A DNA stretch of 64,000 nucleotides. It comes from a virus. The notes under the pieces were generated by a model. That model worked only from the letters and a program-made list of their open reading frames with translations, did no database searches and was not told the DNA's origin. Each line of letters opens with the position of its first letter. Within the stretch, counting starts at the first letter, position 1. This document shows, piece after piece, positions 16,357 through 24,914 of this stretch. The DNA lies in IMG/VR virus record IMGVR_UViG_3300037278_000142, positions 1 through 64,000 of that record, one strand, 5' to 3'. A program made the position numbers and the translations under genes.

Positions 16357-19300
16357 TATTTCACCCCTACAACAATTCCGTCCTTAACCATAACTTCCGC
16401 GTACCAGCGATGGGGCTCTGGGTACCAAGGGCCTTCGACTGTTGCCCGACCATTCATTGGGGGTTCACCCATGCCGGGGTTATAGAGAGAAATCTGCTTG
16501 CCAGACAGAACAGCTTCCCTGAAGTCCTTCTTACTCTTGAAATTCTTGCTGGCGTAAGAGCCCGTCTTTGCACCAGCGGTAATCTGTGTCGGAAGATTGT
16601 CGGCGAGGTCGGCCAGTTCGCCAAAGGTGTCGCTCATCTCTACTGCCTCATCGTGCTCGTCACCAGCGGCGGCGAAGTGCTCTGGGTTCACGGTCTTGGT
16701 TGCTTCAGGGCTGTCGGCTAGTTCAGCCTTGGCACCAGCATCCAGTTCAGACTTCGCATCAGCAATGTCACCAGAAATAGCATCCGCCCTCTTACGAGCG
16801 ATGGCAGCAAGTACCTTCACCTTTGCGGCTTCCTCAACCGACTTCACCGGCTGCTTGATGTCAGCATCGACCGATGCAGGGGACTCCACTTCGGCCTTAG
16901 CCTCAGAGATGTCCCCACTTATATCAGCAGCGGACTTGGACGCCTGTGCCTCTTCCTGCTTCTTCAACTGCTCCTGCTGCTTCACACGCTGCATCTCACG
17001 GTACTTGTCGTCTCCCGTGGAGTCCGTTTTAGCAACCTTATCGTCACGCAGACCGTCGTCGCAACCACCAACCTTAGCCGCTTCTTCAACGGTCTTGACC
17101 GGCTGCTTGATGTCGGCGTCAACTGTGGTCGGAGATACAACCTCAGCCTTGGCTTCGGAGATGTCTGCGCTCACGTCGTTGCCCGTCTTCGAGGGAGGGC
17201 AGTCACACTGAGTGCTAATCTTGTTGCAACCACTGCACGAGTAGTAGTTGTCTTCCTCGCCTTCTCCGCCAATCAGCTTACGTCCGCACTTGCAAGGGAA
17301 TAGGGCAGTCGCCTTCTTCGCCGCAGCCACCTTCTTCGAACTGATGACCAATGACGGCATGACCATACCAGCTTTGAGACCGCGACGGGTCATGAACGCC
17401 TTGATAGGTGCCATCGCCTTCTTGACATCTTCAACGGTGACGGGCACCTGACCCGGCATACTGTTGCGGCTGTTGTCCTTAGCCTTCTGTACCAGACCCA
17501 TCAGCGATGACGCAGCGTGAGCCGGAAGCGGCCACGAGTGCCAACCATCGGAGTTGCTGTTGACTTCATCAGCGAACGCGGCGAGGAAGTTGCACACCGG
17601 CCCGATGATTGGGTCTTGAGCGAACCGACGCTGGGCGTCCTGAATCTCGTAGTCGTTCATCCAAGTAGCCATCTTAGCCGAGGCTGACTTGTCAGGGCGG
17701 TGTTCGTCGCAGTACATGCGTCCGTCAATCTTGACCGTCTCAGGCTTCATGCAGACCTGACCCGGACCTTTTGCCCGACCCTGAGTGTCTGTCTCGCCGA
17801 CGTAAGTACGGCAACCGTGTTCACCGGGATACTGGTCAAACGCAGCTTCCTTCGGAGTTTCCTTCTTCTCTTCCTTCGGCTCTTCAGCCTTGGGCTCCGC
17901 TGGCTTCTCGGCCTTGTCCTTGTTGAACATCTTGGACTTGAACCCGTCCTTCTTGGGAGCATCGGTCTTAGGTTCAGATTCGGAAACGCCGCTGTCGCCA
18001 GTCTCATCGCCGCCCTTGGGAGCGGAGCCTTCACCCGGAAGTTCAACCTGCGGAGCCTCACCGAAGTCTTCGGTGATAGCATCCCAGATGCTATCTTCAG
18101 TCAGATTCACGTTGGCCTTCTTGCGACGGATGGCGTACTTGTTCAGGTGGTTCTCGTTCTTCACACGTGCGGCCTTGGCGTTGGTCGAGAGTGCGTCGGT
18201 GTCATCGGTCAAGTCCAAGTCGATGGCGTCAACCACCGCAGCCACGATGTCGAAGCTGGTCTTCTTCGCTGACTTTGCTGACTCCAATGGTCGTTCCCGC
18301 AACACGTGAGCCGGGAGACCCTCAAGCTTCTCCATCATGATGCCGCCCTTGGCTTCCCAGTAGCGGTTGGCATCCTCATAAGAAGTGCAGACTCGTCCAT
18401 TCACGGTGTACTGTGGATATGACGCAGCAACCTTACGCTCTTCCTCAGCACGACGCGGCACACCGGTCTCGTCAATTGCGATACCGATAGGTGCGTCACC
18501 CTTGGTCGAGATGGTGTCAACTGCTACAGCGATAGCCTTGTTCGCATTGTCGTGAGCGGAGGTTCCCGGCCCGACGTTGGTGAACGGGGTCTCGAAAGGA
18601 GCCTCTGAGCCCATCTTCATGGCGTCTTCGTTCATCTCCTGCGTGTAGGAACCCTTCTCGCCGTAGTCAGGGCGATGACGCAGTTCTGTTCCGTCATCAA
18701 GAGCCGAAACCTTTGACAGACTATCTGCGGCCCTCTGGAGCACAGTCTTCTTTGTATTCTCATCAAAGCCCATAAATTCTTTGATGGACATACCCGCTTC
18801 TGCCAATAACGAAGACATAGGGTACCGATTAGGGTTTGCCGCAGCAGTCTTCGGCTCATCCTCTTCCTTGGTGTTTTGGATGGAGTCCTTGATGTCGGCA
18901 ATTTCTGGAATCTCAGCGTTGCCGTGGTTGGAACCGTCAGGCCCCTTGTAGTCGGCCACATCTTCCATCGCATCAACCGGAGGCATGGTGACTTCATTGA
19001 GAACCGCGTCGAGTTCATCGAACACGCTCAACTCCTGAGGCTCAAGCACTTCCTGAGTGATGGCGTCCGCCGTCTTGGCGGTGAGGAAAATCTTGGTCTT
19101 CGTCCAACCACCCTGCTTCGAGAACTCAGGGTACGCAGTGAGCGGATTCTGAGTGAGGAAGGGGTAGGTCAGCTTCGGGGTGATGTCGGTAACGTCCAGC
19201 TTGTTGGTGTCCACCGTGGTCATCAATGCGTCGAACGCGGAGGAGACAGCCGGGTTGAAGTACGCCGAGAACACAAGGTGGCGGAGCAGGTTAGAGAGCT

Positions 19301-19772
19301 TATCGTCTTCGTCCGTGAACTTGAAGCCGATGTACTCGCGGATGTTCGACCAGTGAGGAGCGAAGATAACCAGCGAGGTTAAGTCGCCCTCCTCGTTCGT
19401 GAAGAACTTGTCCTTGATAGCGGCGTAGTCAGCTTGGCTGTATTCATCAAATTCGGTGTCGCCCATTTTGTTGGTGATGAGGTCTGCGGTCTCTTCGCCG
19501 AGATTCAGTTCCTTGACCACAGTGCCGTAGAGCAGGGCAATGGGGAAGTTGTTACGAACGTCGCAGACCTTCGCCGGGACGATGAAGATGCGCCCGATGG
19601 AGATGTTCTGACGGAAACCTGAATAAAAAATCTCAAAAGATTTTACATCGCCAGACGTGCGTGCGTCTTTCTCACCAGCCTTGACGGCCTCTACGACCTT
19701 GGCGAGGAGCCCTTCGTTGACAACGAAGGACTGGAAAGATTTAATTGCGACTGAGTTCCCACTAGCGGCCAT
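16356..19772 (-). CDS. Large virion-type protein (1138 aa) with internal repeats
   Basis: 1138 residues. The N-terminal 250 residues are globular with no recognised family. The rest is acidic, Ala/Lys/Glu-rich and repetitive, with interspersed cysteine clusters (CKCGRKL, CSGCNKISTQCDC). A segment DISEAKAEV…VDADIKQPVK…VEEAAKV occurs twice near residues 870 and 955. Probably a structural or scaffold-like protein co-expressed with the 968-aa protein. An inverted repeat CTTCATAATATGAAG lies upstream. Confidence 0.85.
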   Translation of the reverse strand: MAASGNSVAIKSFQSFVVNEGLLAKVVEAVKAGEKDARTSGDVKSFEIFYSGFRQNISIGRIFIVPAKVCDVRNNFPIALLYGTVVKELNLGEETADLITNKMGDTEFDEYSQADYAAIKDKFFTNEEGDLTSLVIFAPHWSNIREYIGFKFTDEDDKLSNLLRHLVFSAYFNPAVSSAFDALMTTVDTNKLDVTDITPKLTYPFLTQNPLTAYPEFSKQGGWTKTKIFLTAKTADAITQEVLEPQELSVFDELDAVLNEVTMPPVDAMEDVADYKGPDGSNHGNAEIPEIADIKDSIQNTKEEDEPKTAAANPNRYPMSSLLAEAGMSIKEFMGFDENTKKTVLQRAADSLSKVSALDDGTELRHRPDYGEKGSYTQEMNEDAMKMGSEAPFETPFTNVGPGTSAHDNANKAIAVAVDTISTKGDAPIGIAIDETGVPRRAEEERKVAASYPQYTVNGRVCTSYEDANRYWEAKGGIMMEKLEGLPAHVLRERPLESAKSAKKTSFDIVAAVVDAIDLDLTDDTDALSTNAKAARVKNENHLNKYAIRRKKANVNLTEDSIWDAITEDFGEAPQVELPGEGSAPKGGDETGDSGVSESEPKTDAPKKDGFKSKMFNKDKAEKPAEPKAEEPKEEKKETPKEAAFDQYPGEHGCRTYVGETDTQGRAKGPGQVCMKPETVKIDGRMYCDEHRPDKSASAKMATWMNDYEIQDAQRRFAQDPIIGPVCNFLAAFADEVNSNSDGWHSWPLPAHAASSLMGLVQKAKDNSRNSMPGQVPVTVEDVKKAMAPIKAFMTRRGLKAGMVMPSLVISSKKVAAAKKATALFPCKCGRKLIGGEGEEDNYYSCSGCNKISTQCDCPPSKTGNDVSADISEAKAEVVSPTTVDADIKQPVKTVEEAAKVGGCDDGLRDDKVAKTDSTGDDKYREMQRVKQQEQLKKQEEAQASKSAADISGDISEAKAEVESPASVDADIKQPVKSVEEAAKVKVLAAIARKRADAISGDIADAKSELDAGAKAELADSPEATKTVNPEHFAAAGDEHDEAVEMSDTFGELADLADNLPTQITAGAKTGSYASKNFKSKKDFREAVLSGKQISLYNPGMGEPPMNGRATVEGPWYPEPHRWYAEVMVKDGIVVGVK
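16814..17177 (-). repeat. Two-copy coding repeat in the 1138-aa gene
   Basis: Copies of about 110 nt at 17071-17177 and 16814-16926 encode nearly the same segment (ADISEAKAEV…DADIKQPVK…VEEAAKV). A shorter third relative (DISGDIADAKSEL) follows at about 16770. Confidence 0.8.
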
Positions 19773-19931
19773 TTTATGCTCCTACTTTCATACACTTCAT
19801 ATTATGAAGGTGGTTGTAAACTTGTGTTACATGCGCTTCGAACGCCTCAGTAGATAGGGCACTCTTCCAGCTATTGCAGCTACCGATTACGGTCAAGAGA
19901 CCAAACCTGCGATTTGTCAAATCTATGAGTT

Positions 19932-20444
19932 TCATTTCTTACCTATAGCCATAGTTTCCTTACGAATTTTCGCCTCATTTATTTGCATTTCATCACGGTA
20001 GTGCCGCATAATACTTGTTCGCAGGTCTTCTCCCACCCCAGCCTCTTTCAACGCTTTGACAAAGCTATCAACAATAACCCCCAATACATAGGTGAATTTT
20101 GCCCCGTCAAAGTTGAGAACGTCCTTCTTGCTCAAGTAGTCTGCGTCACCCAACTGCTTGCCGAGTTCACGCAACGCTCTCAGTTGCTGCTCGTAGACTT
20201 TCAACCGGGTGGTGTCCATTGGCCCATCGCCAAGGCAGTCGCTCAAGTCTTCGGCTACTCTGGCAATCTCTACGGCAATCATACGGCTGGCTTCAGCGGG
20301 GTCGTAGTTCGGGTTAGTAATGCTCTCCCGAATGTTCTCCACACGTTCCCTGCGGATACGGCGGTCTTTCTCCCGTTCCGATTCAAGCACCGTGATGCTG
20401 CCGTCTTCATTCACTTCTACACCGCTGGTATTCCTACCGCTCAT
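19932..20444 (-). CDS. Helical hypothetical protein (170 aa)
   Basis: 170 residues, almost all helix, with charged heptads (ESEREKDRRIRRERVENI, YEQQLRALRELGKQLG). Not recognised. The gene position next to virion genes and the helical character would fit a small terminase or assembly factor, but no specific motif proves it. Overlaps the GIY-YIG gene by 4 bp (ATGA). Confidence 0.78.
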   Translation of the reverse strand: MSGRNTSGVEVNEDGSITVLESEREKDRRIRRERVENIRESITNPNYDPAEASRMIAVEIARVAEDLSDCLGDGPMDTTRLKVYEQQLRALRELGKQLGDADYLSKKDVLNFDGAKFTYVLGVIVDSFVKALKEAGVGEDLRTSIMRHYRDEMQINEAKIRKETMAIGKK

Positions 20445-20998
20445 ACCTTCACCCTTCGCTTTTTATGAGATTCGGATATTTTTCTCCGCGTTTCATCAGA
20501 CACCTTGTGCCCTAAAAGCTTACTTGAAATTCTTGCTCTCACTTCTTCCGTAACAACTTGCCCCACTAACTTACTTCGGTGGGAGGCACTCAGTTTACGC
20601 CCGGTTAGCTTCTGCGAGATTCTTGCTCTCAGTTGCTCATCCCTTACACCACCCTTATTTGCTATCCCAATCTTCCTTTTCGTTTCTTCTGAATGGCTCC
20701 AACCTGTGATGCCTTCTCCGCCAAGAGTAAGATTGTAGCCATACTCAGACTTTGAAGATTCAAACTGTTTAATAAACTGTTGCTCTAAAATAGACAACTG
20801 TTCATTTGAATCCGCTGATGCTAACTCTTCAACTACAAAAACCTCAGCACCGTACTTTCTTATGGCCTTATGGATGTACGTCCTACTACCGTGTTTTGCG
20901 GCGGACACATGCTTAACCCATCGCGACCCGGTACTCTCAACGGTCTTACCTACATACACTTTGCCGTTGATAGTATTTCTTACGAGGTACACCTTCAT
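20441..20998 (-). CDS. GIY-YIG homing endonuclease with NUMOD3 repeats
   Basis: 185 residues. The catalytic N-terminus reads YLVRNTINGKVYVGKT (GIY-YIG variant) and continues HKAIRKYGAEVF…E…YGYNLTLGGEG. The C-terminal DNA-binding part has three or more SEETKRKI / LRARISQKLTGRK / ETRRKISESHK NUMOD3-type repeats. A free-standing homing endonuclease inserted in an operon, with 4-bp ATGA overlaps on both sides. Confidence 0.95.
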   Translation of the reverse strand: MKVYLVRNTINGKVYVGKTVESTGSRWVKHVSAAKHGSRTYIHKAIRKYGAEVFVVEELASADSNEQLSILEQQFIKQFESSKSEYGYNLTLGGEGITGWSHSEETKRKIGIANKGGVRDEQLRARISQKLTGRKLSASHRSKLVGQVVTEEVRARISSKLLGHKVSDETRRKISESHKKRRVKV

Positions 20999-23196
20999 AA
21001 GTCCCCTGCGTCCATCACGTTGTTCATCTGAATGTCCGCACGAGACGGAGCACTCATGTCAATGTCGCCCTGTGGCTTGCTACCCATCAAGTCGAACTCC
21101 TTCAATATAGAACGTCCGTCTTCCGGGGCACCCGCTGCGACCTTGTGATTCGAGGCCGTCTGGTTCATGCCGGGAAAGTGGATGAGCGTACCACCTGTCA
21201 TTCCGCAATGCATACCATTGCGGAATGAGCAGGAGCCACACTTCTCTGCCCCAACGATGGCGTTCTGGCTACCCAGTTTGACGCCCATCTTGTTCAATAC
21301 TGTGCAATCAATCTGGCTGAGAGCAATCTTTGTGTTGGTGTTCTTAAGGTTGTGTGCCCAGTCGCGGATTGCCTTGGATGCCTGTGCCGAACCGAACTTG
21401 GCAGATGCAGCCTTGAGAATCTTCGGAATGCTGTGACCCGCCTTGTGGTACTTGTCCACGGAGGCAGAGTCAAAGTGAGTGGCAGCAGTGTGACGGGTTC
21501 CACGAACCGAACCCATAGTTGTTTCCACGAACGGGTTAGTTGCACGGGTCACGCCTTCGACCGAAGCAGCCTTGTGAGTTTCCTTGCCGGTGTGAGCCTT
21601 GCAGGAAGCACACTTGGCAGCACCAACGATAGCCTCGTTGTGGATACCCACCTTCTTCAGGTAGTCCGCATCGGCCTTCGCCATGATAATCTTGCCCCGT
21701 TCCTTCTGGAGGCTGGCGACGAACTCACGGATACCGCGTGAAGCTTCGAGCGTGCCGTACTTCTTCTCGGCAGCGGCAGTTATCTGCTTCAGCGTGAAGC
21801 CCTTGACGTGAGCCTTGTGTACAAGGTTGCCGCTGAAATGCTGGCCTTCCTTGAAGCCGTAGTTGCGTTCCTTAGTGAAGGACGACTGATGGACAATTGG
21901 AGCCTTATCGGAAGCAGCCTTGGGGGTGACTTGCTGAGGGAGACGGTTGGCAATCTGCACCAACGCAGCCTTCTTGAGGTCGGAGGGAACGCCAGCGGTT
22001 AACTTATTGACCACTGAGGTCAATTCTGAGGCCGAAGAGACAACAGGTAGTCCATAGAGACCGCAGGACTTGGTGGAGCCGTTCTTCTTGAAGTAGGAGC
22101 AGTCAGCGCAAGCGGTAATCTGCTTGACCGACTTGGCACGTGGGGTGATACCAGCGGACTTCCACGCCTTGTTCTGACGTACGCAGTCGTTGCTCGATGA
22201 CTTCTTCGGAGCCTTCTTGACCTTGACGATATTCTCTGCATCCGCCATGCCCGGTGTACCGTGGGCTCCGCCCATGTTGAGAACCCAAGCGTGATGGTCG
22301 GCATTGAACATAACCGCACGTCCCTTACGCTCCTGACCCTGAGGGGTGAGGATGGTAACGGTGTCGCCGGGTTCAATCTGACCTACGATGTTGCCCTCTT
22401 CCCTAAGCTGCTGCAAGACCTGCAACTCACGGTTGGAGTTGAAGAATGCGGTCTTGTCTTCAGAAGCGGTGCGACCGTACTGCGGGTTGTTGCCGTCCAT
22501 GAATGTGTTCGGTTCGAGAATCTGCATCCCTGTTCCCCCGGCGTCGGAGTTGTTCAGGAACGAGTTGCTCATGTTGTTGCCCTTGTTGTAGAGTTCAATC
22601 TCGGCGGTCTTGTGGTTCGGCTCCAGATAAGCAACGCCAAGGATACCGGCGTTCTTGTGGAGGTACGTCGCAGCAGCCGTCACGTCAAACTTTTCAATCT
22701 TCGCCAGCTTCTTCAACTGTGCTGCAACCTTTGAGGGAGTAACCCCCTGATTCAAAAGCTGATGAACGTAACGCTGAATCTCTCCATCGGAACGGTTCTT
22801 CTTCTCTACCTTGCCGCCCTTGGCAGCTTCTTCGAGAGTCTGAGTGACTTCCGCCATGAGAGAGTCGTCATCGCCCACGGCAGACTTGTAGTCGTCAGAG
22901 TTAGCAGCCTGACGCAGGTTTCCACCACGAGCACCAACGAGACGAGGAGCCGCAGTCTCTTTGTCCAGCAGACGGTTCTGAAGAGTGGCCCCCTTACTTG
23001 TCGGAGGCATGGCGGTATGCTTGCTCGACCCCTCGGCGATGGCATCCATGAAGTCGGTGTCGGCTTCGCCTCGTGTGCGTTCGAGCCAGTCGTCGCCGGA
23101 GTCCTTGGCGTCCTTCATCCCAAGGTCTTTCCAGTTAGGCTCACGGGAGTCTAAAAAGCTGTCGATAATACTAGAATACTTTGGTGTATCTGCCAT
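20995..23196 (-). CDS. Large virion-type protein (733 aa) with three internal repeats
   Basis: 733 residues. Three segments of about 45-70 residues share a pattern: GVTPSKVAAQLKKLA (about 145), GFTLKQITAAAEKKYG (about 465) and GHSIPKILKAASAKFG (about 595). The last two end in VGAAKCASC and VGAEKCGSC. Additional cysteines occur in CADCSYFKKNGSTKSCG. A beta-rich block QIEPGDTVTILTPQGQERKG lies in the middle. No enzyme motif; probably structural. Confidence 0.85.
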   Translation of the reverse strand: MADTPKYSSIIDSFLDSREPNWKDLGMKDAKDSGDDWLERTRGEADTDFMDAIAEGSSKHTAMPPTSKGATLQNRLLDKETAAPRLVGARGGNLRQAANSDDYKSAVGDDDSLMAEVTQTLEEAAKGGKVEKKNRSDGEIQRYVHQLLNQGVTPSKVAAQLKKLAKIEKFDVTAAATYLHKNAGILGVAYLEPNHKTAEIELYNKGNNMSNSFLNNSDAGGTGMQILEPNTFMDGNNPQYGRTASEDKTAFFNSNRELQVLQQLREEGNIVGQIEPGDTVTILTPQGQERKGRAVMFNADHHAWVLNMGGAHGTPGMADAENIVKVKKAPKKSSSNDCVRQNKAWKSAGITPRAKSVKQITACADCSYFKKNGSTKSCGLYGLPVVSSASELTSVVNKLTAGVPSDLKKAALVQIANRLPQQVTPKAASDKAPIVHQSSFTKERNYGFKEGQHFSGNLVHKAHVKGFTLKQITAAAEKKYGTLEASRGIREFVASLQKERGKIIMAKADADYLKKVGIHNEAIVGAAKCASCKAHTGKETHKAASVEGVTRATNPFVETTMGSVRGTRHTAATHFDSASVDKYHKAGHSIPKILKAASAKFGSAQASKAIRDWAHNLKNTNTKIALSQIDCTVLNKMGVKLGSQNAIVGAEKCGSCSFRNGMHCGMTGGTLIHFPGMNQTASNHKVAAGAPEDGRSILKEFDLMGSKPQGDIDMSAPSRADIQMNNVMDAGDL

Positions 23197-23201
23197 AGGG
23201 G

Positions 23202-23498
23202 TTATACCACAGCCGAGGCTGCTTTCTCCTTCTTCAAGAGGGTTGTGAAACTCTTTACCTTATTAGCACAAGCGCGGCTACAATGCTTGCGATTGTATAG
23301 TTTGGTTACCCACCGCTTGCTCTGTTGAGTAGATAATAACTGCACAGGGTTGCAGCAGACCTCGCAACGTGTCGGGTTCTGCCTGTACTCAGCTAGTGCT
23401 TGTTCAAACTCTGTTTTAGTACTGGAACTACCCACATAGGACTTCCCTGTGACAGTATTCAGCCAACGATAGACACCGAGATTGAAGGGGTTAGCCAT
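23202..23498 (-). CDS. Degenerate GIY-YIG protein fused to a zinc motif
   Basis: 98 residues. The first 25 (FNLGVYRWLNTVTGKSYVGSS) match the start of GIY-YIG domains, but the catalytic helix and Glu are missing. Instead CEVCCNPVQ…KHCSRACANK forms a zinc-finger-like pair. Likely an eroded homing endonuclease that may retain DNA binding. Confidence 0.65.
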   Translation of the reverse strand: MANPFNLGVYRWLNTVTGKSYVGSSSTKTEFEQALAEYRQNPTRCEVCCNPVQLLSTQQSKRWVTKLYNRKHCSRACANKVKSFTTLLKKEKAASAVV

Positions 23499-23500
23499 CG

Positions 23501-23818
23501 TCAGAACGAAAGGTCGTCCAGTATCGCAGCTAGGAAACTCGCAGGATTATCCACAGGAGCAGCTTTCAAGCTTTCTCCATTATCTACCTCGTCCCCTGAA
23601 AGTCTCATGACCTTGTTTCCTTGTACTACCCAGAAATCACGTGAAGACTCACAGATAAATTGGTTCCCTGCGACCCTTGTTAAACCAAGCGAGGCAATCT
23701 TTTGGCGAACCTCCGGCGACAGCGTAGTCTCCGAAGAAAAGTGGTTTTTGGAAAAGACGGACTCTGTGGTTTTACTCCCACCTAGTCCGAAAGATGCAGT
23801 AGCACGAAGCTTAGCCAT
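23501..23818 (-). CDS. Hypothetical protein (105 aa)
   Basis: Start taken at ATG 23818, preceded by GTGAGGG; an upstream in-frame start at 23836 lies inside the promoter-like site. TTLSPEVRQKIASLGL suggests a short helical DNA-binding-like segment. No family recognised. First gene of the minus-strand unit running through the virion block. Confidence 0.7.
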   Translation of the reverse strand: MAKLRATASFGLGGSKTTESVFSKNHFSSETTLSPEVRQKIASLGLTRVAGNQFICESSRDFWVVQGNKVMRLSGDEVDNGESLKAAPVDNPASFLAAILDDLSF

Positions 23819-23833
23819 TTTTAGTACCCTCAC

Positions 23834-23851
23834 CAATAGAGGTTCATAGTT
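23834..23851 (-). promoter_or_regulatory. Late-promoter-like site (RACTAY-N5-TCT)
   Basis: AACTAT-N5-TCTATT, 19 nt before the 23818 start. Confidence 0.55.
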
Positions 23852-23892
23852 CTAAAACTTTTCCCAAGAAAAACCCCGAATTATGATTTACA

Positions 23893-23910
23893 AACTATGA
23901 CCCTCTATAT
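23893..23910 (+). promoter_or_regulatory. Late-promoter-like site (RACTAY-N5-TCT)
   Basis: AACTAT-N5-TCTATAT, 17 nt before the 23924 start, divergent from the site at 23834. The hairpin CCCTCT…AGAGGG (23901-23917) places the ribosome-binding AGAGG in its 3' arm. Confidence 0.6.
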
Positions 23911-23923
23911 CAGAGGGATTCTC

Positions 23924-24688
23924 ATGCAAACGGCGAATAATACAATCTTCAGTTCCCAAGCCGCGCTTTCTGGTGCGTGGCGGAACATCAACAACTGGTT
24001 CAATTTCTCCCTACACATCACCGGGCTCGAAGGAAACGTGTGGGTGGAAGCCTCGAATGACCCCACCGTCATGACGGACGGTCCTACCATCAGTGCTCCG
24101 GGAACTCCTGTGTTGACCCAGTACACCCCAACAGCAGACAGCCACAAGCAGGGCATCGCTACCACGACCACCTTCTACGTGAAGAACACCTTCGTGACCG
24201 TGAACGGTGAGACTGTTGCCAGTGCAGAGGCCAACCTGTCCGTGTTAGCGGGTAACCTTCTCGTAGTTGCATCACCGGTTAAAGACGCTGGCGGATACGC
24301 CACCTCGTGGAATACCTATATCAGCACGACCAGCGGTGCTGAAGTCCTCCAGAATCTAGAAGACGGTGCTGTCATCGCACCCCTTGCCTTTGGTAAGACC
24401 TTCATTCTCTTGAACGGGGTTCAAAACAGTGGCATTACGGTACCGGGCTCCAACACTTCAGGCTCCCCCAACTCGGGTGTCAGCATCACCGGCAACTTGG
24501 CCGCTGTCAGCTATACTCCTCCGGCCCCGGCTGCGGAGTTCAACCAGCTTCAGGTCATCATTGACGCCACGAACCACCAAGCCATGATTAACCCATCGGG
24601 TATTATCTGGAATTACATCCGGGTGTGCAAAGACAGCACCGCCAACACGCGGGTGACTACAGGGAATTTGTTTGGTCAGATTGGATGA
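23924..24688 (+). CDS. Virion-type protein (254 aa)
   Basis: Start taken at ATG 23924 after AGAGGG; the earlier in-frame ATG at 23897 lies within the promoter-like site. Beta-rich, Thr/Ala/Gly-rich protein: LHITGLEGNVWVEASNDP resembles phage head-fibre or baseplate proteins that report a mean effect with error, and the middle has PTADSHKQGIATTTTFYVK. No named family. Plus-strand, possibly a virion decoration or fibre protein. Confidence 0.8.
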   Translation: MQTANNTIFSSQAALSGAWRNINNWFNFSLHITGLEGNVWVEASNDPTVMTDGPTISAPGTPVLTQYTPTADSHKQGIATTTTFYVKNTFVTVNGETVASAEANLSVLAGNLLVVASPVKDAGGYATSWNTYISTTSGAEVLQNLEDGAVIAPLAFGKTFILLNGVQNSGITVPGSNTSGSPNSGVSITGNLAAVSYTPPAPAAEFNQLQVIIDATNHQAMINPSGIIWNYIRVCKDSTANTRVTTGNLFGQIG

Positions 24689-24753
24689 TTAAACAAAAGC
24701 TTTTCTGACTTCTCAGTATTATAGAACTACCAAATAAAACCAGTATTATAGCT

Positions 24754-24864
24754 ATGCCGGTTAGCCGGTTAAAGACCATGATGGCTGAGTTGAAAGCAGG
24801 CACGTACAAGCATTGGGTTTCTGATCCTGATGCTGTGGGTAGCCTACAAAAAGAAAAGAAGTAG
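24754..24864 (+). CDS. Small basic protein (36 aa)
   Basis: ATG 24754 to TAG 24864; MPVSRLKTMMAELKAG then KHWVSDPDAVGSLQKEKK. Lies between the 254-aa gene and its terminator. Upstream has two copies of CAGTATTATAG (24717 and 24741) and an AACTACC sequence. Not recognised. Confidence 0.55.
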   Translation: MPVSRLKTMMAELKAGTYKHWVSDPDAVGSLQKEKK

Positions 24865-24883
24865 CTAGGCAAATTTCTAACAC

Positions 24884-24914
24884 AAGGGCAGCAACTTCGG
24901 TTGCTGCCCTTTTT
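24884..24914 (+). terminator. Rho-independent terminator with UUCG loop
   Basis: AAGGGCAGCAAC-TTCG-GTTGCTGCCCTT followed by TTT, a 12-bp perfect stem. Ends the plus-strand unit; its last bases touch the stop of the convergent glycosyltransferase. Confidence 0.92.
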
